Positions 1 through 7,199 of a DNA stretch of 64,000 nucleotides are shown in pieces. The stretch spans positions 1 to 64,000 of the forward strand of contig NZ_BCSX01000011.1 of NCBI RefSeq assembly GCF_001570425.1, given 5' to 3'. Origin of the DNA: Mycolicibacterium brisbanense. Lineage in GTDB: Bacteria; Actinomycetota; Actinomycetes; Mycobacteriales; Mycobacteriaceae. Below the pieces are notes generated by a model that made no database searches, had not been told where the DNA came from, and saw only the letters and a list, made by a program, of their open reading frames with translations. The first letter of the stretch is position 1; each line of letters starts with the position of its first letter. The translations under genes and the position numbers were made by a program.

Positions 1-60
1 AAAACCCTCGACTGGAACACCCCAGCCGAACGACTACGTGATCTACTACAAACCCAATAA
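1..60 (+). CDS. IS30-family transposase, C-terminal end (5' part outside window)
   Basis: The first 20 codons read in frame from base 1 and stop at TAA 58-60. The peptide is KTLDWNTPAERLRDLLQTQ. The phrase 'K-T-L-x-W-x-T-P-A-E' is the usual last stretch of IS30-type DDE transposases, after the catalytic core. The catalytic residues lie outside the window, so activity cannot be judged. It is followed directly by what looks like the element's terminal sequence. Recognition rests on 19 residues, so the family call is good but not certain. Confidence 0.6.
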   Translation, partial: KTLDWNTPAERLRDLLQTQ

Positions 61-95
61 CCAGCAGCATTGCGACGACCCCTAGAAACCACCCG
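61..95 (+). mobile_element. Probable right end of an IS30-like insertion sequence
   Basis: The bases after the transposase stop contain 'TGCGACGACCCCTAGAAACC' (71-90). This resembles the terminal inverted repeats of actinobacterial IS30 elements, which I remember as a TTGCAACGACCCCT-like string. The other end is outside the window, so neither the inverted repeat nor a target-site duplication can be confirmed. The exact boundary is uncertain by several bases. Confidence 0.45.
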
Positions 96-133
96 CCGTG
101 CGGGTACCTCACTGTCTGTTCGGCGGAGGAACT

Positions 134-985
134 TCAGCTCTCGATGACACCCTGGGCGGCCTGCGCGCGATCCTCGTAGCTCTTGCGTTTGGCGGCGTCG
201 TACTCCAGGAACACGGTGTCGAGGCCCAGTGCCTTGTTGAGCCAGCGGCGGCCGCGCGGCGGCAGCAGCTGGGCGGCCTGGGCGGTGAAACGCAGCGGCG
301 GCGGCACCGAAACGTGCGTCTTGGGCTTGTTGAGTGTCTTGATGATCGCCGCGGCGATATCTTCGGGCTCGACCGGTTTGATGGGCCCGCTGGATTTTGT
401 GCCGGAGATGAGGTCGGTGTTGGTGAACGGCGGCATCACCACCGACACGTTGACGCCGTGCGGGGCCATCTCGTCGGCCAGTGCCGTGGACAGCCCGACG
501 ACGGCGTACTTGGCGCCGACGTACACCACCTGGCCGGGCAGCGGAATCAGCCCCGACAGCGAGGCGATGTTGATGACGTGGCCGCTGCGGCGCTTGACCA
601 TCTCCGGCAGCGCGAGCTGGCAGCCAGTGAGCACGCCGTACACGTTGACCTCGATGGACGACCGGATCGACTGCTCGGTCTGCTCCAGGAATGGGCCGAT
701 CGGCATGACACCCGCATTGTTGATGAGCACATCGATGTGGCCGCCGCCGTCGGTGCGGGCCTTGTCGAGGAAGGTCGCGAAGGATTCCCGGTCGGTGACG
801 TCGAGGGGGTAGCCCGATACCGGGCCCAGTTTGGTCAGCTCGACGACCGCCGATTCCTGCAGAGCGACGTCCCGGTCGCCGATCACGACGCGGGCGCCGT
901 GGGCCAGCAGGGCCTTCGCGGTCGCATACCCAATACCGCGGGCGGCTCCGGTGATCGCGATGGTCTTGCCCCTGATGTTGTCCAT
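134..985 (-). CDS. SDR family NAD(P)-dependent oxidoreductase
   Basis: The 283-residue classical short-chain dehydrogenase has a TGAARGIG nucleotide-binding glycine motif near the N-terminus. It also has the NNAG motif, an active-site Ser in 'NIASLSG' and a YxxxK catalytic pair in 'YVGAKYA'. Length fits the family. Start ATG 985 (MDNIRGK) was chosen because the upstream in-frame extension (to 1105) has no SDR-like sequence and lies over a palindromic site. The substrate is unknown. It is transcribed toward the IS end and away from the PRC-barrel gene; the 16-bp palindrome just upstream suggests local repression. Confidence 0.85.
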   Translation of the reverse strand: MDNIRGKTIAITGAARGIGYATAKALLAHGARVVIGDRDVALQESAVVELTKLGPVSGYPLDVTDRESFATFLDKARTDGGGHIDVLINNAGVMPIGPFLEQTEQSIRSSIEVNVYGVLTGCQLALPEMVKRRSGHVINIASLSGLIPLPGQVVYVGAKYAVVGLSTALADEMAPHGVNVSVVMPPFTNTDLISGTKSSGPIKPVEPEDIAAAIIKTLNKPKTHVSVPPPLRFTAQAAQLLPPRGRRWLNKALGLDTVFLEYDAAKRKSYEDRAQAAQGVIES

Positions 986-994
986 GGCGGCAAA

Positions 995-1010
995 CTTTAC
1001 ACGTGTCAAG
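995..1010. promoter_or_regulatory. Palindromic operator candidate upstream of the SDR gene
   Basis: CTTTACACGTGTCAAG is a 16-bp inverted repeat around ACACGTGT with one mismatched pair. It sits 10-25 bases before the SDR start codon, where a TetR-like repressor would block expression. The regulator is not identified. A second imperfect palindrome, GTTGATGACGTCAAC, lies at 1074-1088. Confidence 0.4.
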
Positions 1011-1228
1011 TTTTGGAGGGAAGACCGTCCTGCGCTGGTGACGGCGACGCATCCCGCAGCCATCGTGACTGCTGTTGATGACGTCAACGGCAATGCGGCG
1101 AACATGCGGCCGCGTCTTCCGGGCTGTCTTCTCCGGGATCAGCGTCGTGGCCAGGGAGCAATTTCCATACGCCTTCGTAAACCCTGGCAAATGTTGTGAA
1201 TTTACACAGCAATATTCAGAAGTGCCGA

Positions 1229-1256
1229 GGTTTGGGAAACCCTGCTGTGTGGCTAT
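1229..1256 (+). promoter_or_regulatory. SigF-like promoter for the PRC-barrel/DUF2382 gene
   Basis: GGTTT (1229-1233) and GGCTAT (1251-1256) are 17 bases apart. The mycobacterial SigF consensus is about GTTT-N15-17-GGGTA, so this is one mismatch away. It lies about 70 bases before the start of a protein family often linked to general stress. GGTTT also forms a small inverted repeat with AAACC at 1237-1241. The rest of 986-1324 shows no gene. Confidence 0.45.
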
Positions 1257-1324
1257 CAGCATCGTGTGAGCGCAGTTAACGGCTTGCGGATCATATTCAG
1301 CACGACCTAACAGGGAGGAACGAC

Positions 1325-2161
1325 ATGTCGAACGTGTTAGACCGTTACGTCGGAGCAACGGCTTACGACCCGGCCGGAAACAAGATCGGCAAGATCAAGG
1401 AATTGTTCATCGATGCCCGCACGCAGCAGCCGAAGTGGGTGGCGGTGAACACCGGCTTCCTCGGAACATCGGAGTCGCTCGTGCCGATGGCAGGAGCCAA
1501 GCAGGACGGAGACTCGGTAACGGTCGCAGTCGACAAGGAGCGGGTGAAGGACGCCCCGCACTTCAGCGTCGGGGACCACATCGACCCGCAACAGGAGTCC
1601 GAACTGGCACGCCATTACCACCTGCAGGGCGGGCAACCACCGCAGTCCAGCGGTAAGCACGAGCTCGCCGGCCCGGCCCCGGCCGCTCCTGCCGCAACTG
1701 CCCCAGCGGGACTCCAGGATCCGCATCTGCGCGATCACGGCCGGCGTGCCGACATGCGGCCGTCCGCCACAGACACTCCTGAGGCCAACGGCACCGGCGG
1801 CGCGATGATCCGCTCTGAAGAGCGGCTCGACGTCGGCACGGAAAAGGCCGAGGCAGGCACCGTTCGGTTGGTGAAATATGTTTTCACCGAACAAAAGACG
1901 GTCGACGTGCCGGTGACGCACGAGGAGGTGCGCGTCGAGCGCGAGCCTATCACCGACGCATCGACAGTTCGCGATTCCGACATCGGCGAGGCCGAGCAAC
2001 AGGTCACCCTGCACGAGGACCGCGTTGTGGTCGACAAGCATTCCGTGCCCGTCGAGCGTGTGCGCATGCGCGTCGACGAGGTCACCGAGGACAAGCGGAT
2101 CACCGAGCAGGTCCGCAAGGAGCAGATCAAAACCGAAGGCCTGAACCGGCCCAACAGGTAA
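1325..2161 (+). CDS. PRC-barrel and DUF2382 (YsnF/AvaK-like) domain protein
   Basis: The protein has 278 residues. Residues about 1-85 form a PRC-barrel domain (MSNVLDRYVGATAYDPAGNK... with 'IGKIKELFIDARTQQPKWV'). A Pro/Ala-rich linker runs from about 100 to 150. Residues about 160-278 are the charged DUF2382 domain with its VTHEEVRVEREPI-type repeats. No signal peptide or membrane segment is seen, so it is probably cytosolic. An AGGGAGG-type ribosome site sits at about 1311-1318. The family is commonly stress-associated; its molecular role is not established. The SigF-like promoter upstream fits that picture. A strong hairpin follows the stop. Confidence 0.85.
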   Translation: MSNVLDRYVGATAYDPAGNKIGKIKELFIDARTQQPKWVAVNTGFLGTSESLVPMAGAKQDGDSVTVAVDKERVKDAPHFSVGDHIDPQQESELARHYHLQGGQPPQSSGKHELAGPAPAAPAATAPAGLQDPHLRDHGRRADMRPSATDTPEANGTGGAMIRSEERLDVGTEKAEAGTVRLVKYVFTEQKTVDVPVTHEEVRVEREPITDASTVRDSDIGEAEQQVTLHEDRVVVDKHSVPVERVRMRVDEVTEDKRITEQVRKEQIKTEGLNRPNR

Positions 2162-2227
2162 ACCGCTGCCGCACTGCGTCCCGCGGGTGGCCGTGCCGGC
2201 CGCGGGACGCACTGCTGGGCAGCGGTT
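2161..2227. terminator. Long GC-rich hairpin, probable terminator
   Basis: Immediately after the PRC/DUF2382 stop, AACCGCTGCC (2161-2170) pairs with GGCAGCGGTT (2218-2227). GCACTGCGTCCCGCGG (2171-2186) pairs with 2200-2215 with one mismatch. The stem is about 26 bp with a 13-base loop and a one-base bulge. There is no strong T-run, as is common for mycobacterial terminators. Confidence 0.7.
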
Positions 2228-2326
2228 CGGCTGTGAGCTGGGCGGACTTCAAATCACGATGACTTTTGCGGGGCATAGCGTGGATCGGGCTGCGTTGAAC
2301 GTCCCGTGGGTATACAAACGGAGGTC

Positions 2327-2815
2327 ATGTCGGGGCTGGTGCAGTTCGTGGCGGTCGGCCAAGACGATCCGCTGGCCGAGCCGCTGCTGGCAGAACTGGC
2401 GCTCGAGTACTCCGGCCGGTATGGCGGCACCGCCGAACGCGTGATGGAGTGGCTGCGCGCGCATCCCGCCGCCGACTTCGCGCCACCCCACGGCGGTCTG
2501 TTCGTCGGTCTGCTCGACGGCCAACCCGTCACCGGTGGCGCGTTCCAGCGGTACGACGACGACACCGCGGAGCTCAAACGCATCTGGACCGCCAGTGACC
2601 ACCGCAAGCGCGGCTACGCGAAAGTACTGCTGGCCGAACTGGAAGCCGAGATCGCCCGGCGCGGCTACCGCCGCGTGTATCTGACGACGGGGCATCGTCA
2701 GCCCGAAGCGGAGGCGCTGTACACGTCGGCCGGGTACATCAGACTGGCCGAGCCCTTACCCGCCGAAGGGGACGACACGGTCTTCCCGATCGCCTTCGAG
2801 AAGGCACTGCGATGA
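2327..2815 (+). CDS. GNAT family N-acetyltransferase
   Basis: The protein has 162 residues from ATG 2327. The GNAT core is visible: 'ELKRIWTASDHRKRGYAKVLLAELE' holds the acetyl-CoA pyrophosphate loop (R/QxxGxG/A-like 'RKRGYA'), and the C-terminal 'YTSAGYIRLAE' is typical of the family's end. The substrate is unknown. A TATACA -10-like hexamer at 2311-2316 with the ATG 10 bases downstream suggests a near-leaderless transcript. GGAGG at 2320-2324 is too close to serve as a normal ribosome site for this ATG. An in-frame GTG at 2306 is the alternative. Its stop overlaps the next start by 4 bp, so the two genes are probably translationally coupled. Confidence 0.85.
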   Translation: MSGLVQFVAVGQDDPLAEPLLAELALEYSGRYGGTAERVMEWLRAHPAADFAPPHGGLFVGLLDGQPVTGGAFQRYDDDTAELKRIWTASDHRKRGYAKVLLAELEAEIARRGYRRVYLTTGHRQPEAEALYTSAGYIRLAEPLPAEGDDTVFPIAFEKALR

Positions 2816-3909
2816 CCATTCCGCTGTCCATCTTGGATCTCGCACCGATCAGCGCGGGCAGCGACGCCGCCACCGCGCTACGCAACACCGTCGACCTGGC
2901 CCGCCACGCCGAACAGTGGGGTTACAAGCGCTACTGGGTGGCCGAGCATCATTTCGTGGCGGTGGCCAGCTCGTCACCCGCCGTATTGGTCGGACAGATC
3001 GCGGCCGCCACCGAGAAGATCCGCGTCGGCACCGCGGCGGTGCAACTCGGCCACACCACCGCGGTCGCCGTGGCGGAGAGTTTCGGGACGCTGGCAGCGT
3101 TTCACCCGGGCCGGATCGACCTCGGGGTTGGCCGGTCGGGGCAGAAGCGCGCCGAGGCCGCCAACGCCGTGTCCGGCGCGCCGAGAACCCCTCGCGAGTG
3201 GCACGAGACCGATGGCGTCGTGATCCCGCCTCCGTTCGATATCGTTGCGCTGCTTCGTAATCCGCGACTGCAGGCGCAGGCGGCTGTGCTGCAGCAGCCC
3301 GGGGCGGTTGCCCCGGATTTCGCCGACCAGGTCGACGACATCCTGGCGCTGATAGACGGCAGACACCCGGTCGGGACGGCGGTTCCGGGTGCAGGCACGG
3401 GGTTGACGCCGTGGGTCTTCGGCAGCAGCAAGGGCCAGAGCGCCCGGGTGGCGGCGGCCAGAGGCCTGCCGTTCGTCGCCAGCTACCACATCACCCCGGC
3501 GACCGCGCTGGAGGCGATCGAGGTGTACCGCAACGGATTCACGCCGTCGGACCGGCTCGCCGAGCCGTACGTCGTGGTGTCGGCCGACGTCGTGGTCGCC
3601 GAAGACGAGGCCACCGCCCGCCACCTCGCGAAGACCTATGGGCACTGGGTCCATTCGATCCGCGCCGGCGGTGGCGCGGCGCCCTACCCGGATCCCGATG
3701 ATGCCGCTCCGCTCACCGCCGAGCAGCAGGAGCTGGTGCGCGATCGCACCGCAACACAATTCGTCGGCGATCCCGATCAGGTGGCTCACAGGTTGGCGGC
3801 GCTGCAGCGGCTGAGCGGTGCCGACGAGCTGGTGATCACGTCGGTGACCCATCGGCACGAGGACCGGTTGCGGTCGCATCGGCTGATCGCCGAGCGCTGG
3901 GGGCTATAA
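2812..3909 (+). CDS. LLM class flavin-dependent oxidoreductase (luciferase-like)
   Basis: The 365-residue protein opens with PLSILDLAPISAGSDAATAL and has 'WGYKRYWVAEHHF', 'GTAAVQLGHTTAVAVAESFGTLAAFHPGRIDLGVGR' and 'GLPFVASYHITP'. These are the landmarks of the bacterial-luciferase-like group 1 flavin oxidoreductases (alkanal-monooxygenase-like TIM barrel). FMN or F420 use cannot be decided from this alone. It overlaps the GNAT gene by 4 bp and is probably co-transcribed. The substrate is unknown. Confidence 0.88.
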   Translation: MTIPLSILDLAPISAGSDAATALRNTVDLARHAEQWGYKRYWVAEHHFVAVASSSPAVLVGQIAAATEKIRVGTAAVQLGHTTAVAVAESFGTLAAFHPGRIDLGVGRSGQKRAEAANAVSGAPRTPREWHETDGVVIPPPFDIVALLRNPRLQAQAAVLQQPGAVAPDFADQVDDILALIDGRHPVGTAVPGAGTGLTPWVFGSSKGQSARVAAARGLPFVASYHITPATALEAIEVYRNGFTPSDRLAEPYVVVSADVVVAEDEATARHLAKTYGHWVHSIRAGGGAAPYPDPDDAAPLTAEQQELVRDRTATQFVGDPDQVAHRLAALQRLSGADELVITSVTHRHEDRLRSHRLIAERWGL

Positions 3910-3920
3910 GCTCGGGAGTT

Positions 3921-4220
3921 GTGCCGAGTTCGCAGGTACTGGTGGGGACGCTGCTGCTCGCGGGGGCAGCGGCGCTGTTCGCGCTTGGCATAGGGCTGCG
4001 GATCTTCATCGGCCGGCGCACCGACTCGTCGGGTATGCGCCGCCGCATGCACAGGTTTCGGCAGACCAGGACGGCTCGGGTGCTGTTCGGTCCGGTGTAC
4101 GACGACGAGGAACTGGACCCCGACGAACTCGACCAGATCATCCTGATGCCCGCCATCGTGCTGGCCTGCGGATTGTGCCTCACCGGGCTTTTCCTGCTGG
4201 GCTACAAGGTGATCCACTGA
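3921..4220 (+). CDS. Small two-helix membrane protein, unknown function
   Basis: The 99-residue protein starts at GTG 3921 with GGGAG at 3913-3917. Two hydrophobic segments are seen, about residues 5-28 (VLVGTLLLAGAAALFALGIG) and 72-97. Between them lies a basic stretch and an acidic 'DDEELDPDELDQ' stretch. It follows the LLM oxidoreductase by 11 bases and may be in the same operon. No family is recognised. Confidence 0.6.
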   Translation: MPSSQVLVGTLLLAGAAALFALGIGLRIFIGRRTDSSGMRRRMHRFRQTRTARVLFGPVYDDEELDPDELDQIILMPAIVLACGLCLTGLFLLGYKVIH

Positions 4221-4230
4221 CGGGCGTCGC

Positions 4231-4971
4231 CTAGCCGTGCCGGGCGATCGCCTCCCGGACCGCCTCGGCGATGGGGCCGCGCCATACCGGGCCGTGTCCC
4301 GGCACCAGCACATCGGTGTCGAGTCGCCCCAGCGTTTCCAGGCTGCGCAGACAGCCTGCCTCGTCGTGGTTGAACAGGGCGGGCAGCAACTGCGGCCCCG
4401 GGCGCGGTATCAGCGGGTGCCCGGTCACCAGGGCATCTCCGCCGACCAGGACCCCGTCGACGATGTACGAGCAGTGGCCGCCCGTGTGCCCCGGCGTGGG
4501 GACCGCCACCGGTGCGCCGGGCAGCCCGGACGCGACATCGGGCGTCAACGCCGCCGCGGTGGGTATGCCCGAGTGGTCCAGCCCGCCGTTGGCGATGAGG
4601 GCCGCGGTCCATTTGAGCCAGCGCGGCTGCCAGACATGTTTGACGACGTCTGCCGGGGAGGCCTGCTCGAGGTATTCGCGTTTGGTGTGGCCGACCTCGT
4701 CGGCGTGGCAGAACACCGGTGTCCCATGGGTTTTCGCGAACCAGATGGCCGACCCGAAGTGGTCGACGTGAGCGTGCGTCAGCAGGATCGCCCGGATGTC
4801 GTCGACTCCGAAGCCCAGCTGCCGCACCGAATCCAGCACGGCGTCGCGCTGGCCCGGATATCCGGCATCGATCAGCATCACGCCGTCGGCATCGGTCACC
4901 AGCGCCCAGTTGACCAGGTCCGTTTGGGCGATGTGCACGTGTTCGGTGATCGCGCTCAGGGCTGCTGCCAT
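4231..4971 (-). CDS. Metallo-beta-lactamase fold hydrolase
   Basis: The 246-residue MBL-fold protein has the HxHxDH motif at H66-A-H68-V-D70-H71. The 'PGHTGGH' zinc-ligand motif and a C-terminal 'LVPGHGPVWRGP' histidine are also present, so the dinuclear metal site looks complete. No signal peptide is seen. It is convergent with the small membrane protein gene (10 bases apart) and divergent from fgd1 (34 bases between starts). The promoters must therefore overlap the neighbouring 5' regions. The substrate is unknown; glyoxalase II-like and lactonase-like members share this layout. Confidence 0.85.
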   Translation of the reverse strand: MAAALSAITEHVHIAQTDLVNWALVTDADGVMLIDAGYPGQRDAVLDSVRQLGFGVDDIRAILLTHAHVDHFGSAIWFAKTHGTPVFCHADEVGHTKREYLEQASPADVVKHVWQPRWLKWTAALIANGGLDHSGIPTAAALTPDVASGLPGAPVAVPTPGHTGGHCSYIVDGVLVGGDALVTGHPLIPRPGPQLLPALFNHDEAGCLRSLETLGRLDTDVLVPGHGPVWRGPIAEAVREAIARHG

Positions 4972-5005
4972 GCCGTGAGTCTATGAACTGGAGTAGAAAC
5001 AAAGC

Positions 5006-6016
5006 GTGGCTGAACTCAAACTTGGTTATAAGGCTTCTGCGGAGCAATTCGCGCCCCGGGAACTGGTCGAGCTCGCGGTGCTGGCCGAGGCGTCGGGGAT
5101 GGACAGTGCGACGGTCAGTGATCATTTCCAGCCGTGGCGCCATGAGGGCGGGCATGCGCCGTTCTCACTGGCCTGGATGACGGCGGTGGGCGAACGTACC
5201 GAACGGCTGGTGCTGGGCACCTCGGTGCTGACCCCGACGTTCCGCTACAACCCCGCGGTGATCGCGCAGGCGTTCGCGACGATGGCGTGTCTGTACCCGG
5301 ACCGCATCTTCCTGGGCGTGGGCACCGGTGAGGCGCTCAACGAGATCGCCACCGGCTACGCCGGGGAATGGCCGGAGTTCAAGGAGCGCTTCGCGCGACT
5401 GCGCGAATCGGTCAAGCTCATGCGTGAGCTGTGGCTGGGCGACCGCGTCGACTTCGACGGTGAGTACTACCGGCTCAAGGGTGCGTCGATCTACGACGTT
5501 CCCAAGGGCGGTGTCCCGGTCTACATCGCTGCCGGCGGCCCTCTGGTGGCCAAGTACGCCGGCCGTGCCGGTGACGGGTTCATCTGCACCTCGGGCAAGG
5601 GTGAAGAGCTCTACAAGGACAAGCTGATCCCCGCGGTCAAGGAAGGCGCCCAGGCCGCCGGGCGCAACGCCGACGACATCGACCGGATGATCGAGATCAA
5701 GATCTCCTACGATCCCGACCCCACGCTCGCGCTGGAGAACACCCGGTTCTGGGCGCCGCTGTCGCTGACTGCCGAGCAGAAGCACTCCATCGACGATCCC
5801 ATCGAGATGGAGAAGGCTGCCGACGCCTTGCCCATCGAGCAGGTCGCCAAGCGCTGGATCGTGGCCTCAGATCCCGACGAGGCCGTCGCGAAGGTCAAGG
5901 ACTATGTCGACTGGGGTCTCAATCACCTGGTGTTCCATGACCCGCGGCCGGATCAGCGCCGTTTCCTCGAGCTGTTCAAGACCGATCTGGAACCCCGGCT
6001 GCGCAAGCTCGCCTGA
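5006..6016 (+). CDS. fgd1: F420-dependent glucose-6-phosphate dehydrogenase
   Basis: The 336-residue protein (starting [20 protein letters not shown]) matches Fgd1 along its length. It oxidises glucose-6-phosphate to 6-phosphogluconolactone while reducing cofactor F420, the main source of F420H2 in mycobacteria. The residues known as catalytic in this family, H40, W44 and E109, are all present ([17 protein letters not shown]). The GTG start at 5006 gives the canonical length; GGAG at 4989-4992 is rather far upstream. The pta-ackA pair follows about 4 kb downstream. In M. tuberculosis, as I remember it, they are adjacent (Rv0407-Rv0409), so the GntR/permease/aminotransferase block is inserted here. 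Confidence 0.96.
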   Translation: MAELKLGYKASAEQFAPRELVELAVLAEASGMDSATVSDHFQPWRHEGGHAPFSLAWMTAVGERTERLVLGTSVLTPTFRYNPAVIAQAFATMACLYPDRIFLGVGTGEALNEIATGYAGEWPEFKERFARLRESVKLMRELWLGDRVDFDGEYYRLKGASIYDVPKGGVPVYIAAGGPLVAKYAGRAGDGFICTSGKGEELYKDKLIPAVKEGAQAAGRNADDIDRMIEIKISYDPDPTLALENTRFWAPLSLTAEQKHSIDDPIEMEKAADALPIEQVAKRWIVASDPDEAVAKVKDYVDWGLNHLVFHDPRPDQRRFLELFKTDLEPRLRKLA

Positions 6017-6036
6017 GCGCCTGAGCCCCTGGGCAA

Positions 6037-6173
6037 GCACCGCGAGCGTGCGTGTCTGTCGCCCGCCACGCCGCTGTTGGCCGGCATCTAGCGCACCCTC
6101 GCACCGCACGAGCGTGCGCGGGATGCCCCTAGATGCCGGCGTGTCGACCAGCAGACCCGCACGCTCGCGGTGC
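6037..6173. repeat. 137-bp structured inverted-repeat element between convergent genes
   Basis: GCACCGCGAGCGTGCG at 6037-6052 is the exact reverse complement of 6158-6173. Pairing extends inward through GTCTG with one mismatch. A second inner stem pairs GCCGGCATCTAG (6080-6091) with CTAGATGCCGGC (6129-6140). A small CGCAC/GTGCG hairpin sits at the apex. The element fills most of the gap between fgd1 (+) and the GntR gene (-), where it could end transcription from both sides. It looks like a dispersed intergenic repeat rather than a coding region. Confidence 0.75.
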
Positions 6174-6216
6174 AGGGGGAGGTGCCCGGGTGCGGGTGCA
6201 GGGCGAGGTGCCAGGC

Positions 6217-6978
6217 TCAGGCGGTGTTCACCGAGCGCCGCACCGCGCCGACCGTGCCGTGGCTCGTTGCGGTGAGCCGCACGCGGTCGGCCCGGAACAG
6301 GTCGTAGGCGTACTCGAACGGCCGGCCGCTGTCGTCCCGGGTAACCCGGGTGATCGCCAACAGCGGCTTGCGGTGAGCGATGTCGAGCCATTCGGCTTCA
6401 CGCGGGCTGGCGGTCACCACCTCGATGGTTTCCGTGGTGGTGGCCGGAGTCAGCCCGTAGCGCACCCGCAGCAGTTCGTAGAGTGATCCGCCCAGGGGCT
6501 GTTCCAGCAGATCCTCCATGTGAGCGGCGACAAAGCACGCGAAGTCCACCGACAGCGGCACACCGTCAGCGAAACGCAGCCGCCTGATCGTGAATATCTC
6601 TGTGCCGTCCGAGATTTCAAGCGCACGGCTTTCGACGGGCGTGGCCGCTCTGCAGTCGGTGCCCAGTACCCGCGTGGCGCTGGTGTGGCCGCCGCTGCGT
6701 AACCGGGCCGGGAGGCCGACGAGTTCACCGGCATTGCGCTGCACCACGTCGGCACGCACGAAGGTGCCGCCGGCGCGGCCGGTGCGTCGCTCCAATACGC
6801 CCGCCTGGCTCAACGGCAGCAACGCGCTGCGCAGAGTTGACCGGGACACCGCAAAGTTCTCCGCCATCTCGCGTTCGGTGCCCAGTCGGGAGCCGGGCCG
6901 CAGCGTGCCGACGGCCAGCATGGACAGGATGCGCCGACGGACGTCCTCGGCTACGGGACCGCCGGATGTCGCAGACAT
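6217..6978 (-). CDS. GntR family regulator, HutC/UTRA subfamily
   Basis: The protein has 253 residues. The N-terminal winged helix includes 'LGTEREMAENFAVSRSTLRSAL'. The C-terminal half has UTRA-type ligand-domain features ('IFTIRRLRFADGVPLSVD', 'YELLRVRYGLTPA', 'LLAITRVTRDDSGRPFEYAYDLFRADR'). Start ATG 6978 (MSATSGGP) was chosen; the 65 residues possible upstream are not domain-like. It is divergent from an amino-acid permease and class III aminotransferase, which it probably represses. The ligand would be an amine or amino acid, by inference. Confidence 0.87.
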   Translation of the reverse strand: MSATSGGPVAEDVRRRILSMLAVGTLRPGSRLGTEREMAENFAVSRSTLRSALLPLSQAGVLERRTGRAGGTFVRADVVQRNAGELVGLPARLRSGGHTSATRVLGTDCRAATPVESRALEISDGTEIFTIRRLRFADGVPLSVDFACFVAAHMEDLLEQPLGGSLYELLRVRYGLTPATTTETIEVVTASPREAEWLDIAHRKPLLAITRVTRDDSGRPFEYAYDLFRADRVRLTATSHGTVGAVRRSVNTA

Positions 6979-7199
6979 GCCCCGAGTGTGTACCAAACGG
7001 CTCGGCGCAGCAGACCAAAAAGCGCGGGTTAACGTTCCCGTTTCACGATTCCCAGGTTCGAAACATGGCCGAAACAATAGTTGGGGCACAACGAATTTCG
7101 AGTTGACCTGGCCATCGGGCCGCGATAACAATGTGCTGCGTCGCACCACAGCGCTGTCGGCGATACCAAGCAAAACAGACCAAATGGCGGGACCCCATA
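6979..7199. promoter_or_regulatory. Divergent promoter region with repeated CAGACCAAA half-sites
   Basis: CAGACCAAA occurs at 7011-7019 and again at 7176-7184 in the same orientation. AGACCA is half of the TGGTCTAGACCA-type operator typical of HutC/UTRA regulators, but the matching TGGTCT arm is missing. 'TACCAA' also recurs (6991-6996 and 7164-7169). The region holds no gene. Operator function is inference. Confidence 0.35.
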
